Source: a virus. Taken from it: 42,351 nucleotides of DNA. A program made the position numbers and the translations under genes. How positions within the stretch are numbered: the stretch's first letter is position 1; each line of letters opens with the position of its first letter. This document shows positions 15,138 to 22,489 of this stretch, in pieces. The DNA lies in IMG/VR virus record IMGVR_UViG_3300029957_000017, positions 1 to 42,351 of that record. The stretch is one strand, 5' to 3'. A model generated the notes under the pieces. The model was not told the DNA's origin. It worked only from the letters and a program-made list of their open reading frames with translations, and did no database searches.

Positions 15138-15860
15138 TTATGGCCACTCCGTAGGCCAGACGCCCCGGCCGATATCAGCTACGACGCTGGCAACGTCCGG
15201 GTGAGTAATCGGGTCCATTCTTGCGTGGACGAAAGACGCCTCGGCGGCCACGTGGTAGTCCGCCCCGCCAGTCCGCCCGGCCGCCCAGCGCAGATGCCAG
15301 AACGGACCGTGGATCATACGGGCATCAGGTCCGGGCACAAAAGGCCCGCCCGCCGCCCGGCCCGGCTCCATGGGGGAATGGCGGTCATTGTCCGGGTACT
15401 TCGCGCACGGCCGGGCCCGCATGGCCAGACACTTCACGTTGCATCCGGGGTGCTCGTGGCTCCAGACCGATCCCTGTCCGGCCACGATGTGCGAGCCGAA
15501 CACATTCCACCAGCGGGCATAGTCGGCGTTGTGATCAAAATCGGCATAGGCGTCCTGTAGGTACTGGCGGAAGCGCTCGGGCTGGCTAATGAATTCGTCC
15601 GTGTCCGCGAAGGCGACCACGTCCGCCCCGGCGCCCACCGCGGCGTCCCATGCGACCTGCCTGAGGCGCGAATCGCGGAACCCGCCGAAGTCCATGATGT
15701 CCGCGGCCGCCCCGCATTCGACAGCGATGGCTTGGGCCTGCGGGGCGCGGTCGCAAATCACGATGATCGACGCCACCCTGGACCAGCACGAGAGGTGGAG
15801 ACGGAGGAAGCGGAGGTCCTCCGGCCGATCGGATGTCACGAATGCGTGGATGAGTTTCAT
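15138..15860 (-). CDS. Glycosyltransferase family 2/GT92-like protein
   Basis: 240 residues, started at the ATG overlapping the preceding stop. Features: MKLIHAFVTSDRPEDLRFLRL at the N-terminus, VASIIVICDRAPQAQAIA, and near residue 95 the metal-binding motif in VVAFADTDEFIS. A region with YARWWNVFGSHI follows, and several His residues in the last third (MIHGPFWHLRW) could complete the active site. It resembles proteins annotated as glycosyl transferase family 2 or 92 that read a distance-type DxDEF motif. It probably acts with 14313-14915. Confidence 0.72.
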   Translation of the reverse strand: MKLIHAFVTSDRPEDLRFLRLHLSCWSRVASIIVICDRAPQAQAIAVECGAAADIMDFGGFRDSRLRQVAWDAAVGAGADVVAFADTDEFISQPERFRQYLQDAYADFDHNADYARWWNVFGSHIVAGQGSVWSHEHPGCNVKCLAMRARPCAKYPDNDRHSPMEPGRAAGGPFVPGPDARMIHGPFWHLRWAAGRTGGADYHVAAEASFVHARMDPITHPDVASVVADIGRGVWPTEWP

Positions 15861-16102
15861 TCCGCCTCCACTGTTCTCGTTGGCCCCACGCCGCCGCCGC
15901 AGCACCCCGGCCTGTTCCTGAGTTCCGGGAGCCGGAGGATTGGCCGCGGGGTGCCCCCTGGCTTGGAGTATGACCGTTCTGGGACACCTATCGGGCATCC
16001 GACCACGATCTGTATGTAGCACGTCTGGCCAGACTCGCCGCATGTCAGGGTGTTCCCGGACAGCTTGGCCCGTCGGCAATGATGGCAGTCGTGAATCGTC
16101 AT
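15857..16102 (-). CDS. Cys-rich small protein
   Basis: 81 residues with many cysteines: CHHCRRAKLSGNTLTCGESG, then TCYIQIVVGCP and CCGGG. The CxxC pair plus two later Cys suggest one zinc ribbon in the N-terminal half. The C-terminal half is Pro/Gly-rich. ATGA overlap with the glycosyltransferase that follows. Similar Cys-rich proteins with a GCPIG...R.....GG.P pattern occur beside tail genes of other phages, but I know no function. Confidence 0.65.
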   Translation of the reverse strand: MTIHDCHHCRRAKLSGNTLTCGESGQTCYIQIVVGCPIGVPERSYSKPGGTPRPILRLPELRNRPGCCGGGVGPTRTVEAE

Positions 16103-16103
16103 A

Positions 16104-16922
16104 TCAGAGCCCTATGAATGACACGTCGGCGGTTCCACCCCAGCCCGTGGTATTGACGATGCCGCCGTAGTCTTCGGTAAAGTGCCCGGATTCCCAATAA
16201 GCCGGATGCTGGAAACATCCCAGCCACGCAGAGAAGTCTGGCGTGAATCCAACACAGGGGGGCGGATCGCTGCCGACGTTGTTGTAAGGGACGCTGGTTG
16301 TGAGTCCGTTCGCTGCCGTGAAATCATCCCCATTGCAGTCCGTGTGACTGGTGGGCTTGATGATGCAAAGTAAGAGCATTCGCTCGATACCGTACATCGT
16401 GTCCGATGTCCCATCCAGCGCCCGGCCTCCAACAAAGTCGGCAACCCCAAGCACGTAATACCCGACCAAAGCCCACAGGGTTATGACCCAATACCATTGG
16501 CTGCCATCGTAGATTGTATATGCCGCGCCATAGATCGCCACTGGTCTGGCGATTGGACCCGTGGCCCCGTTGATCGCCCCTCCGGTTCCATCCCTCGGCG
16601 GACCTCCGGAGCACGCCGCGTCCTGCCACGTCGCGTCTTTGCCAGTCAATGGCGAGAACGAATTGACGCTCTGGTAGCAACATGAGCCCGTCCCGAATGG
16701 ACCGAACTGGCAGATATCAACGGTTAGCGGTCCGGTTTCCGTGGCGAAAGTCACCGCGCCGGCCAGGGTCGGGAAGCCAAGGTTCGCATCGTGATAACAC
16801 CCGGCTGGGAACTGGAGCGTATCGACGGTCACGCGAACACACTTCTCGCAACAACACACCAACGCGGGGCCATGGGAATTGAAATAGGGACCGTAGGCGT
16901 TGAACCGGGGAAGGAGTGACAT
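16104..16922 (-). CDS. Putative virion (distal tail) protein
   Basis: 272 residues, beta-rich, with numerous aromatic and Gly residues and cysteines (ALVCCCEKCVRVTVDTLQ, GSCCYQSVN). The stretch QWYWVITLWALVGYYVLG is hydrophobic enough to be a buried core or a membrane segment. Its start overlaps the stop of the upstream structural gene by one base (TGATG). The place between tail genes and the glycan cassette suggests a distal tail or receptor-interaction protein. No family named. Confidence 0.6.
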   Translation of the reverse strand: MSLLPRFNAYGPYFNSHGPALVCCCEKCVRVTVDTLQFPAGCYHDANLGFPTLAGAVTFATETGPLTVDICQFGPFGTGSCCYQSVNSFSPLTGKDATWQDAACSGGPPRDGTGGAINGATGPIARPVAIYGAAYTIYDGSQWYWVITLWALVGYYVLGVADFVGGRALDGTSDTMYGIERMLLLCIIKPTSHTDCNGDDFTAANGLTTSVPYNNVGSDPPPCVGFTPDFSAWLGCFQHPAYWESGHFTEDYGGIVNTTGWGGTADVSFIGL

Positions 16923-17842
16923 CAGGTCCCTCCGTCGCAGTCGTAGAACTGCACGTCGCCAGTGGTGTCAGATCCATCTGTGGAACTGAGAACCGTGACG
17001 GACTTGAAATTACAAACGGTGTGCAGCTTGTGGGTGCTTGTGTTCCAACTCACGGTCACGCCCGAGACGACGCTGACCGTGGTGAGTGGGAATTTCTCAT
17101 CGGCCCAGAGAAGCACAAATGCGCCGGTGCCGTCAAGGAACCCAATGCCATGCGTTGCCCGTGTTGTGCCGGCCGCTATCGGCCGTGCACCGACAACATC
17201 CGCATTGGTGGCGAGGACAACCGAGTCAGTATCCCAGTCCCGACCCTCGTATTTCCATGTCGCGTAGGTGCTTGGGGCGGCGCCGTCGGAGCCAGTGGAG
17301 CCGGAGCCTGGGGTGTGGAGCTTGACAGGGAACATCAACCCCCGGTTGTCCCCAGAGAGGTTGATTACGCCATCATTGGTGCCAGTGCCGGCGTTTCGCC
17401 AAACGACGGGATAACCGCCGCCGGCGCCGACGAAATTCGCGCTGCTCCGAACGACCCGGGTCGGCTCTGCCGCCCCGCTGGCCTTGGTGATATGGCACCG
17501 CGTCACCCCGGCAATGACAATCCGCCCGATGGTGGTGTTGGGAATCGGCTCCTGGGCCACCGCCGTGGCCGCCGTGCCGCTCTTGAGCACGAGATGGTTG
17601 GTGTCCGCGTAGTCGTCGCCCGCTGGATCGAACTCCGCATCACCTACGCCAACCGCGTCGAACTGGGCAATGTCGGACCCCGTGTCGTTGTAGAGCAGCA
17701 CTTCGCGGGGGCGGTAACCGCTTCCGGCCGGCGACAACTGCCGGTCCTTCTGGGCCCGCACGAAATCAATCACCTCGTTCCATACGGCCGCACGGATGCT
17801 CAGCGGTTGGCCTGCGACTGCGGCGTCGGTGTTATTGGGCAT
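16922..17842 (-). CDS. Putative tail structural protein
   Basis: 306 residues. The N-terminal helix region with RAAVWNEVIDFVRAQKDR is followed by a beta-rich body full of Gly, Thr and Asn, with YRPREVLLYNDTGSDIAQFDAVGV and VVWRNAGTGTNDGVINLSGD. Such an opening followed by beta structure is usual in baseplate or fibre proteins of long-tailed phages. It belongs to the block after the tape measure gene. Exact role unknown. Confidence 0.62.
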   Translation of the reverse strand: MPNNTDAAVAGQPLSIRAAVWNEVIDFVRAQKDRQLSPAGSGYRPREVLLYNDTGSDIAQFDAVGVGDAEFDPAGDDYADTNHLVLKSGTAATAVAQEPIPNTTIGRIVIAGVTRCHITKASGAAEPTRVVRSSANFVGAGGGYPVVWRNAGTGTNDGVINLSGDNRGLMFPVKLHTPGSGSTGSDGAAPSTYATWKYEGRDWDTDSVVLATNADVVGARPIAAGTTRATHGIGFLDGTGAFVLLWADEKFPLTTVSVVSGVTVSWNTSTHKLHTVCNFKSVTVLSSTDGSDTTGDVQFYDCDGGT

Positions 17843-17852
17843 GGCTTCTCCG

Positions 17853-18722
17853 TTACGGCAGGGACCCCGAGGTGATCTTGAGCAGGCCGAAGTCTCCCGA
17901 CTCGTAGATGTTTTCCACGAAAACGGCCAGCGGGATTTTCACTGGGATTCCGGTGTCGACTCCGTCCTGGTACTTCGTCCAGAGGTATTGCCATCCCTTC
18001 TTGGCAATGCCGGTGATGGTGCCGACCGACAGGCCGGTCTTGTTCTCGGAAATCTCAAATTCCCAAGTCGCGTTCCAGTCCCCATCGTCGCGCTGCTTGA
18101 GGCTCCCGCCCATGAACATCACTTCCCCGATGGCGAACCCGCGAAACGCGGCTTGGTTCGTCTTGCCGACAAGTCTGCCGATGGCACACCAGAGCGTCGA
18201 CGTCACATCCTCGGACGCATAGACCACGCTACTGGTGATGCGGCACGTCGGAAAGTTCCGGTCCACGCCGTCTACGCTGTCCTTGCCGACGTTGATGAAT
18301 CCCTTCTGGCTGACGGCGCCGCTCGGGTAATGCGCATCCGTCCCCCCGTACGGTCCAGAGTTGTAAATCTTCTCCGACTTCACGCCAAACGAGAATTCGA
18401 GGCACCCGCTGGCCGTGGTGGCTGGCGCGTCATGCCCGGTCGCAATGGGGTCAAGCGGTCCCATGCCGGGCGACATGTCTTTCAATTGGGTCGGGAATGG
18501 CTTGTACGCGATCTTCCCCTCCCAAACGTCCCCGCCTTTCTCGGTGAGGGTGTACGTGTTCGTGCGGGCAAGGGCGTCAACCGTCGTCGGAGCCGCCGCC
18601 AGCAATGCGGTGATGGCGTCCGCCTCGGTGTTGGCGCCGGTGATGACGTAGGGCACGTTCCGGAAAGGGTTCTGCCCGAATCCGATTTCGACGCCATTGG
18701 TTTGAGTTGCGGTTGCTGACAT
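17853..18722 (-). CDS. Putative tail protein downstream of the tape measure
   Basis: 289 residues. Contains TLTEKGGDVWEGKIAYKPFP and a central beta-rich part (DWNATWEFEISENKTGLSVG), ending with the segment AVFVENIYESGDFGLLKI. Position directly after the tape measure protein is that of distal-tail or hub proteins in siphoviruses. I recall similar proteins in environmental phage genomes but they carry no functional name. Confidence 0.6.
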   Translation of the reverse strand: MSATATQTNGVEIGFGQNPFRNVPYVITGANTEADAITALLAAAPTTVDALARTNTYTLTEKGGDVWEGKIAYKPFPTQLKDMSPGMGPLDPIATGHDAPATTASGCLEFSFGVKSEKIYNSGPYGGTDAHYPSGAVSQKGFINVGKDSVDGVDRNFPTCRITSSVVYASEDVTSTLWCAIGRLVGKTNQAAFRGFAIGEVMFMGGSLKQRDDGDWNATWEFEISENKTGLSVGTITGIAKKGWQYLWTKYQDGVDTGIPVKIPLAVFVENIYESGDFGLLKITSGSLP

Positions 18723-18725
18723 GGT

Positions 18726-20132
18726 TCATCCTGCCCAGACGATCGAGCCTGGGCCATTCTTGGTGTTCTTGGCGATTTCCTTCAACGTGTCGGCACTGTC
18801 TTTAGTGTTCTTGGCCGTCTCGTCCGCGGCCGATTTCCCAGCCAACCCAGCCGCTGCGGCGCCAGTGAATGTGCCAGAGGATGAGACCTTGGCAGCCTCG
18901 GAGGCCACCAGTGCGGGGATGGCCGCTGCCTCCGCTGCCGCCCTTGCGGTCTGGCCGGCGAGCTGGCCACGAAGGTCGGCAATCTTCTGGGTGAGGCGTT
19001 TGCTTTCCTCGTCGGCCATGCCGGCGGTTCCAGCGAGAAGGCTGATGCGGGCTTGCTCGATCTTGGCCAGCTCCGACTTCTGTTCTTCGATGATCTTCGC
19101 CGCATCATCTGCCGCCGACCGCGAGCGGTCTGTTGATTGCTGTCGGCTGTCGGCTTCCCGCATGTTCTTGAGGTACTTCGCCTGCTCGGGCGTGTAGTAT
19201 CCAGTGGCCTCCAGCGCCTTGTCTATGAACTGCGCCAGCTTGCCCTGCATCGCGTCCCAAATCTGGAAGAATGTCGATTTCGCGAGCATCCACGATGCCT
19301 TCAGTCCGGCCCAGACGCGAGCCCACGCCGACTCGATGCCGTAGAACAGGTTGATGGCCGTGGCGAGTGATTCCTGCTTGAAGTTGAACCAAATCTCCTG
19401 GAGCGGCTGCGTCCCCTCATGCCACGCCAGCTGCATCCCGGTCCACAGGATCGCCGCAGCCGTCCGCCAGTCCCCGGCCATCATCGCATCCTTGATACCT
19501 TGGAATGCGGACGTCGCGGTATGTGCAACTGCGGTGAATCCAGTCCCCAGCCAGTTGAGTAGCGGGCCCAGGGTTCCAGTAAGTGCCAGCGCGGCCACGC
19601 CAACCCCAGCGATGCCCAGACCCAGCAATACCCATGGGTTTGCCAACGCCGTGAACCCCAGCGATATCAATGGCTTAATGAGTGTGATTCCTGCCGCCGC
19701 GATCTTTGAGGCTTTGCCGACAAATATCATCGCCACGCCCATGCCCGTGAGCCCCGCGGCGCCCATGACGGCCCACTTCACTAACCACTGGTTTTGCGTG
19801 AGGAACTGGCCCAGACTGCGAGTCATCGCCTGGAACACGGGGACCGATGGGGCATACACGTTGTCCACCAGTTGCCCGATAGTGCTCTTGAGTCCGGAGA
19901 ACGCCTCCCCGATCTTGTTGATGTTGCCTGATGTTTTCGAGGTATGCGCGGCGTAGATGGCGAGGGCCGACAGGGATCCGCCCAGACCGGCCGCGGCTTT
20001 CCCGACGACACTGAACGCCCGGCCGAAGGTCTTGAGCTTCTGTTGCACGGCCCCCAGCTTAGTGTTGAGATCATCCTTCATTGTCAGCAGGATGTAGCCG
20101 GCACCGCGTTTTATAGCATTTCCATCAGCCAC
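18726..20132 (-). CDS. Tail tape measure protein
   Basis: 468 residues. An N-terminal helical part (KDDLNTKLGAVQQKLKTFG) with small-residue-rich hydrophobic segments (VGKAAAGLGGSLSALAIY; WAVMGAAGLTGMGVAMIFVG; LGLGIAGVGVAALALTG) is followed by Trp-rich helices (TFFQIWDAMQGKLAQFI) and an Ala/Lys/Glu-rich tail. This is the usual tape measure composition, and the gene follows the tail chaperones as expected. Tape measure length sets tail length at roughly 1.5 Angstrom per residue, so a short tail of about 70 nm is inferred. Confidence 0.82.
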   Translation of the reverse strand: MADGNAIKRGAGYILLTMKDDLNTKLGAVQQKLKTFGRAFSVVGKAAAGLGGSLSALAIYAAHTSKTSGNINKIGEAFSGLKSTIGQLVDNVYAPSVPVFQAMTRSLGQFLTQNQWLVKWAVMGAAGLTGMGVAMIFVGKASKIAAAGITLIKPLISLGFTALANPWVLLGLGIAGVGVAALALTGTLGPLLNWLGTGFTAVAHTATSAFQGIKDAMMAGDWRTAAAILWTGMQLAWHEGTQPLQEIWFNFKQESLATAINLFYGIESAWARVWAGLKASWMLAKSTFFQIWDAMQGKLAQFIDKALEATGYYTPEQAKYLKNMREADSRQQSTDRSRSAADDAAKIIEEQKSELAKIEQARISLLAGTAGMADEESKRLTQKIADLRGQLAGQTARAAAEAAAIPALVASEAAKVSSSGTFTGAAAAGLAGKSAADETAKNTKDSADTLKEIAKNTKNGPGSIVWAG

Positions 20133-20141
20133 GGGTCCACC

Positions 20142-20579
20142 TCACTCGAAGAATTTTGAAATGTTCGCAAACGTCTTGTCGGCCGCGGGGAGCATGTACG
20201 GCCGGGGACGGTACCGGAGGACCTTGAACATCTTCCGCACCGTGCCGCCGTGCTCGAGCAGGCCGGGGATGGCCGAGGTGATGCTGAAGAGCCCAAAGGC
20301 CGCACTGGGCACAAACTCCGGGCCCACGATCCAGCCCTCGCCCTCGAGCTTGGCGAAGTGCATCAGGTTCCGCAGGAAGTTCCGACCACCGTGCGAGACC
20401 GGCGGGTTGCCGGGCTGGCTCACGGCGCCGCCCTGCTTGATCGAGTTCCGGGCCGTCTTCCCGACGTAGGCAACCATGTGGCGAAGGATGTCATCCAACG
20501 CCCGCTTGCCGGTGTCGATGAAGAGCTTGCCGTCAAAGCTTTCCATCTTGAGGGTGATGCTGACGAGTTCTTCGCTCAT
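20142..20579 (-). CDS. HK97 gp10-like tail/head-tail component
   Basis: 145 residues. The ending has RPRPYMLPAADKTFANI and the middle QPGNPPVSHGGRNFLRN with LEHGGTV, the hallmarks of HK97 gp10/minor tail component proteins. These proteins sit at the head-tail interface or assist tail completion. It lies between the frameshift extension of the tail chaperone and the tape measure gene, and its start overlaps the chaperone stop (ATGA at 20576-20579). Confidence 0.75.
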   Translation of the reverse strand: MSEELVSITLKMESFDGKLFIDTGKRALDDILRHMVAYVGKTARNSIKQGGAVSQPGNPPVSHGGRNFLRNLMHFAKLEGEGWIVGPEFVPSAAFGLFSITSAIPGLLEHGGTVRKMFKVLRYRPRPYMLPAADKTFANISKFFE

Positions 20580-20947
20580 GGCCTTTTTCCGAAAACCGCT
20601 CCAAGCATGTCGATTGCCGCCTTGCCTTTGAGCTTTGGGGCCTCTGCCTTTGGCTCGGGGTGGAAGAGGGCAATCATCGGGTCCATGTAATCCCCGGGGC
20701 TGGCGGCCGGCGTTTTGTCAGCCCGGTTGAAATTGTGGATCACGCAACAGAGGTGGGCGGTTTGCTGCCAGGATCCACGGGCCATCCAAACGAGCTCGCG
20801 CCAGGTAAATTCTCGGGGGTCGCATCCAGCGGCCCCGGCGAGACGGAAGCACTCGGCGACGACATCGAATCCGTCGCCCTCTGCATCTGGGTCAGGAGGG
20901 CCGCTTCCGCCGCCGCGCGTAGTTTCTTGTGCGCCTCCCTCTGGGAT
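20576..20947 (-). CDS. -1 frame extension of the tail assembly chaperone (GpGT-type)
   Basis: This 123-residue segment is open in the -1 frame with respect to the gene 20740-21207. It has no convincing start of its own: no ATG with a ribosome binding site opens it. It continues from the slippery site (IPEGGAQETTRGGG) through a linker into a helical domain with REFTWRELVWMARG and TAHLCCVIHNFN, a composition typical of the second chaperone domain of siphoviruses. The predicted fused product is 210 residues: 87 from the zero frame plus 123. Confidence 0.75.
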   Translation of the reverse strand: MPEGGAQETTRGGGSGPPDPDAEGDGFDVVAECFRLAGAAGCDPREFTWRELVWMARGSWQQTAHLCCVIHNFNRADKTPAASPGDYMDPMIALFHPEPKAEAPKLKGKAAIDMLGAVFGKRP

Positions 20948-21207
20948 TTTGGGTAGCTGAGAATCAGCTCCTCCGCCAGCGACTCGCACGCGGTTGACAT
21001 GGCCTCGCCCTCGAAGCCAGCCTCGAGCGCCGGCCAGTCGGCTTGCGGAACGCATGTCTGGAGGACCTTGAAGGCGAAGGCGTAGTCGTTCGCAAGGTTG
21101 GCCTGGTCGCGCGGGAACTTGATGCCGGCGGCGTCCAGCTTCTGGAGCACCGCCACGGTGAGTCGCAAGGTCCATTCCTTGCTGTTGTTGTCTTTGTAGA
21201 TGGTCAT
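20740..21207 (-). CDS. Tail assembly chaperone (GpG-type, zero frame)
   Basis: 155 residues. Begins MTIYKDNNSKEWTLRLTVAV with LQKLDAAGIKFPRD, a helical domain usual for proteins upstream of the tape measure gene. The second half after residue 87 is poorly conserved-looking (SPSASVSPGPLD), as expected when the zero-frame tail is just read-on. The short and long products, made at a fixed ratio, coat the tape measure protein during tail assembly in known siphoviruses (lambda GpG/GpGT). It lies directly after the major tail protein gene. Confidence 0.78.
   Translation of the reverse strand: MTIYKDNNSKEWTLRLTVAVLQKLDAAGIKFPRDQANLANDYAFAFKVLQTCVPQADWPALEAGFEGEAMSTACESLAEELILSYPKSQREAHKKLRAAAEAALLTQMQRATDSMSSPSASVSPGPLDATPENLPGASSFGWPVDPGSKPPTSVA
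20947..20953 (-). promoter_or_regulatory. -1 ribosomal frameshift site C CCA AAA
   Basis: On the minus strand the zero frame reads TAC CCA AAA at codons 85-87 of the chaperone. C CCA AAA fits the X XXY YYZ slippery heptamer exactly and in phase. Slipping back one base joins the 155-aa frame to the frame that stays open to 20576. A downstream stem or pseudoknot was not found with certainty by eye. Confidence 0.75.
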
Positions 21208-21210
21208 GCG

Positions 21211-21663
21211 TTACGTGCCTTTCGTGTACTTGAGAGCAGAGCCGTTGATCGAGAGCTTGAACTTTGTGGCCAGCTCGCCATTGAGCGGCTCACTCTGGTT
21301 GAACTGCACATTCCAGTTGGCGCCGAAACAACTGGCCCCGGTCACCGTCGCGTCTCCGTCGGCGTGCATGAGGGCTACCGGAGTTCTGCCCCACGCTGCG
21401 GCATTAAGGGCGATGAGGTCCGCGTCGGCCGTGTCGTAGTCCATCTCTAATTCGATGGGGACCTTGAGCATTCCCGGAGTCTCGGTCTCGTAAATCGAGG
21501 ACCGGTTGCTGGTGGGAATCATCGTGGGTTCGACCGAAAGCGACATATCCTTGGTTTTCGGCACAAGTGCCCACGTCGCCACATCCGCCGTCAACGCCGG
21601 AGACACGCCCAGGAGTGTCGTCGAGCGATACAGTTTTACGTCAAAGCCAATTCGCATAGTCAT
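21211..21663 (-). CDS. Major tail (tube) protein
   Basis: 150 residues, beta-rich: MRIGFDVKLYRSTTLLGV, a DMSLSVEPTMIPTSNR segment, then the C-terminal core with GASCFGANWNVQFNQSEP and ATKFKLSINGSALKY. Size, composition and position just before the tail chaperones fit the tail tube protein that stacks as hexamers. The start may be ATG 21663 or the in-frame ATG two codons later. Functional call is from position plus fold type, not a diagnostic motif. Confidence 0.72.
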   Translation of the reverse strand: MTMRIGFDVKLYRSTTLLGVSPALTADVATWALVPKTKDMSLSVEPTMIPTSNRSSIYETETPGMLKVPIELEMDYDTADADLIALNAAAWGRTPVALMHADGDATVTGASCFGANWNVQFNQSEPLNGELATKFKLSINGSALKYTKGT

Positions 21664-21676
21664 GTTGCTCGTTCCT

Positions 21677-22126
21677 TCATGGATCGTAAATCTTCCGCAA
21701 CTTCACGTTGATCCGTACGCCGAAGATGCGATCTTTCCCGAGCTCGAGGTCAACTATCGACTCGACACTCATCGTTTCGAAGCCTGCGATTTCCTGGAAT
21801 TTCAGAGCCACGGCCATCGGCTCGGTGATGGCCAATCGCTCGTCCATCCACGCCTCCAACTCGTCGAGGTCGGAGCCTTCGGGGTAGGCTTGCAGCAGCG
21901 ACACGGCCACGGCGACGCCAGCCTCAACGCTCCCGCGGCTGGCCGCCTGGGGGTTGCTGCCCACGAGCCACACGAAGCACCGCATGCCGATCAGGTCGGT
22001 CTGTTTGGGCACGAGGTAGTACCAGAACTCCGGCGGCTTGATCAGCCCGAACCAGGGCTGGGCCGAGTCCCCCATCAGCGCCTTGACCGCCCGCACTGCC
22101 GCGATGCCGTTGGATAGGCTAGCCAC
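21677..22126 (-). CDS. Putative tail terminator/completion protein
   Basis: 149 residues. Contains WFGLIKPPEFWYYLVPKQ, a Leu/Asp/Glu helix (SDLDELEAWMDERLAI) and a beta-rich end (VDLELGKDRIFGVRINVKL). In the order adaptor, terminator, major tail protein, this location is that of the tail terminator that caps the tube and joins the head. No signature residues are recognised, so the role is inferred from synteny. It overlaps the next gene upstream by 8 bases. Confidence 0.55.
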   Translation of the reverse strand: MASLSNGIAAVRAVKALMGDSAQPWFGLIKPPEFWYYLVPKQTDLIGMRCFVWLVGSNPQAASRGSVEAGVAVAVSLLQAYPEGSDLDELEAWMDERLAITEPMAVALKFQEIAGFETMSVESIVDLELGKDRIFGVRINVKLRKIYDP

Positions 22127-22481
22127 AGGGCACCGCCTTTGAGTGGATCTTGAAAAGGACGCCGCGGAATTGTTCGTAGACGTTCAGGCTGAGCGGCATG
22201 GACACGAGGTAACTTTGCCCGTTAGCGTCAACGATTTTGTCGCCCGACGTGGGGGTCAATCCCTTCAGGTCCGCGATGGCGATAATAAAGTCGTCGCTCT
22301 CGTACGCCACATTGCTTTCACTGCCATACAGGAGGTCGTAGGGAGTTCGGCAGAGGGTGGCGGGCACATTCTGGAGGATCGTCACTCCCTGTGCGTAGGT
22401 GACCAGCGACGACGCGAACCCTTTGAGGGCGCTGGCCATCCTCGTCACTGCTTCCTGCATTCTGTCTGGGTTACGCGTCAT
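22119..22481 (-). CDS. Putative head-tail connector/head closure protein
   Basis: 120 residues. An N-terminal helix (RMQEAVTRMASALKGFA) is followed by short strands (QGVTILQNVPATLCRTPY; DDFIIAIADLKGLTPTSGDK) ending with the segment FKIHSKAV. Small size and place between fibre genes and the terminator fit a head closure or adaptor protein. No family signature visible. Confidence 0.5.
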   Translation of the reverse strand: MTRNPDRMQEAVTRMASALKGFASSLVTYAQGVTILQNVPATLCRTPYDLLYGSESNVAYESDDFIIAIADLKGLTPTSGDKIVDANGQSYLVSMPLSLNVYEQFRGVLFKIHSKAVPCG

Positions 22482-22489
22482 GGTTCAAC

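Noticed and set aside
20948-21175. Independent gene starting at 21175 in the second chaperone frame
   Set aside because: The residues before the slippery site are Arg/Gly-rich out-of-frame sequence, and no ribosome binding site is seen. The frameshift model explains the frame.
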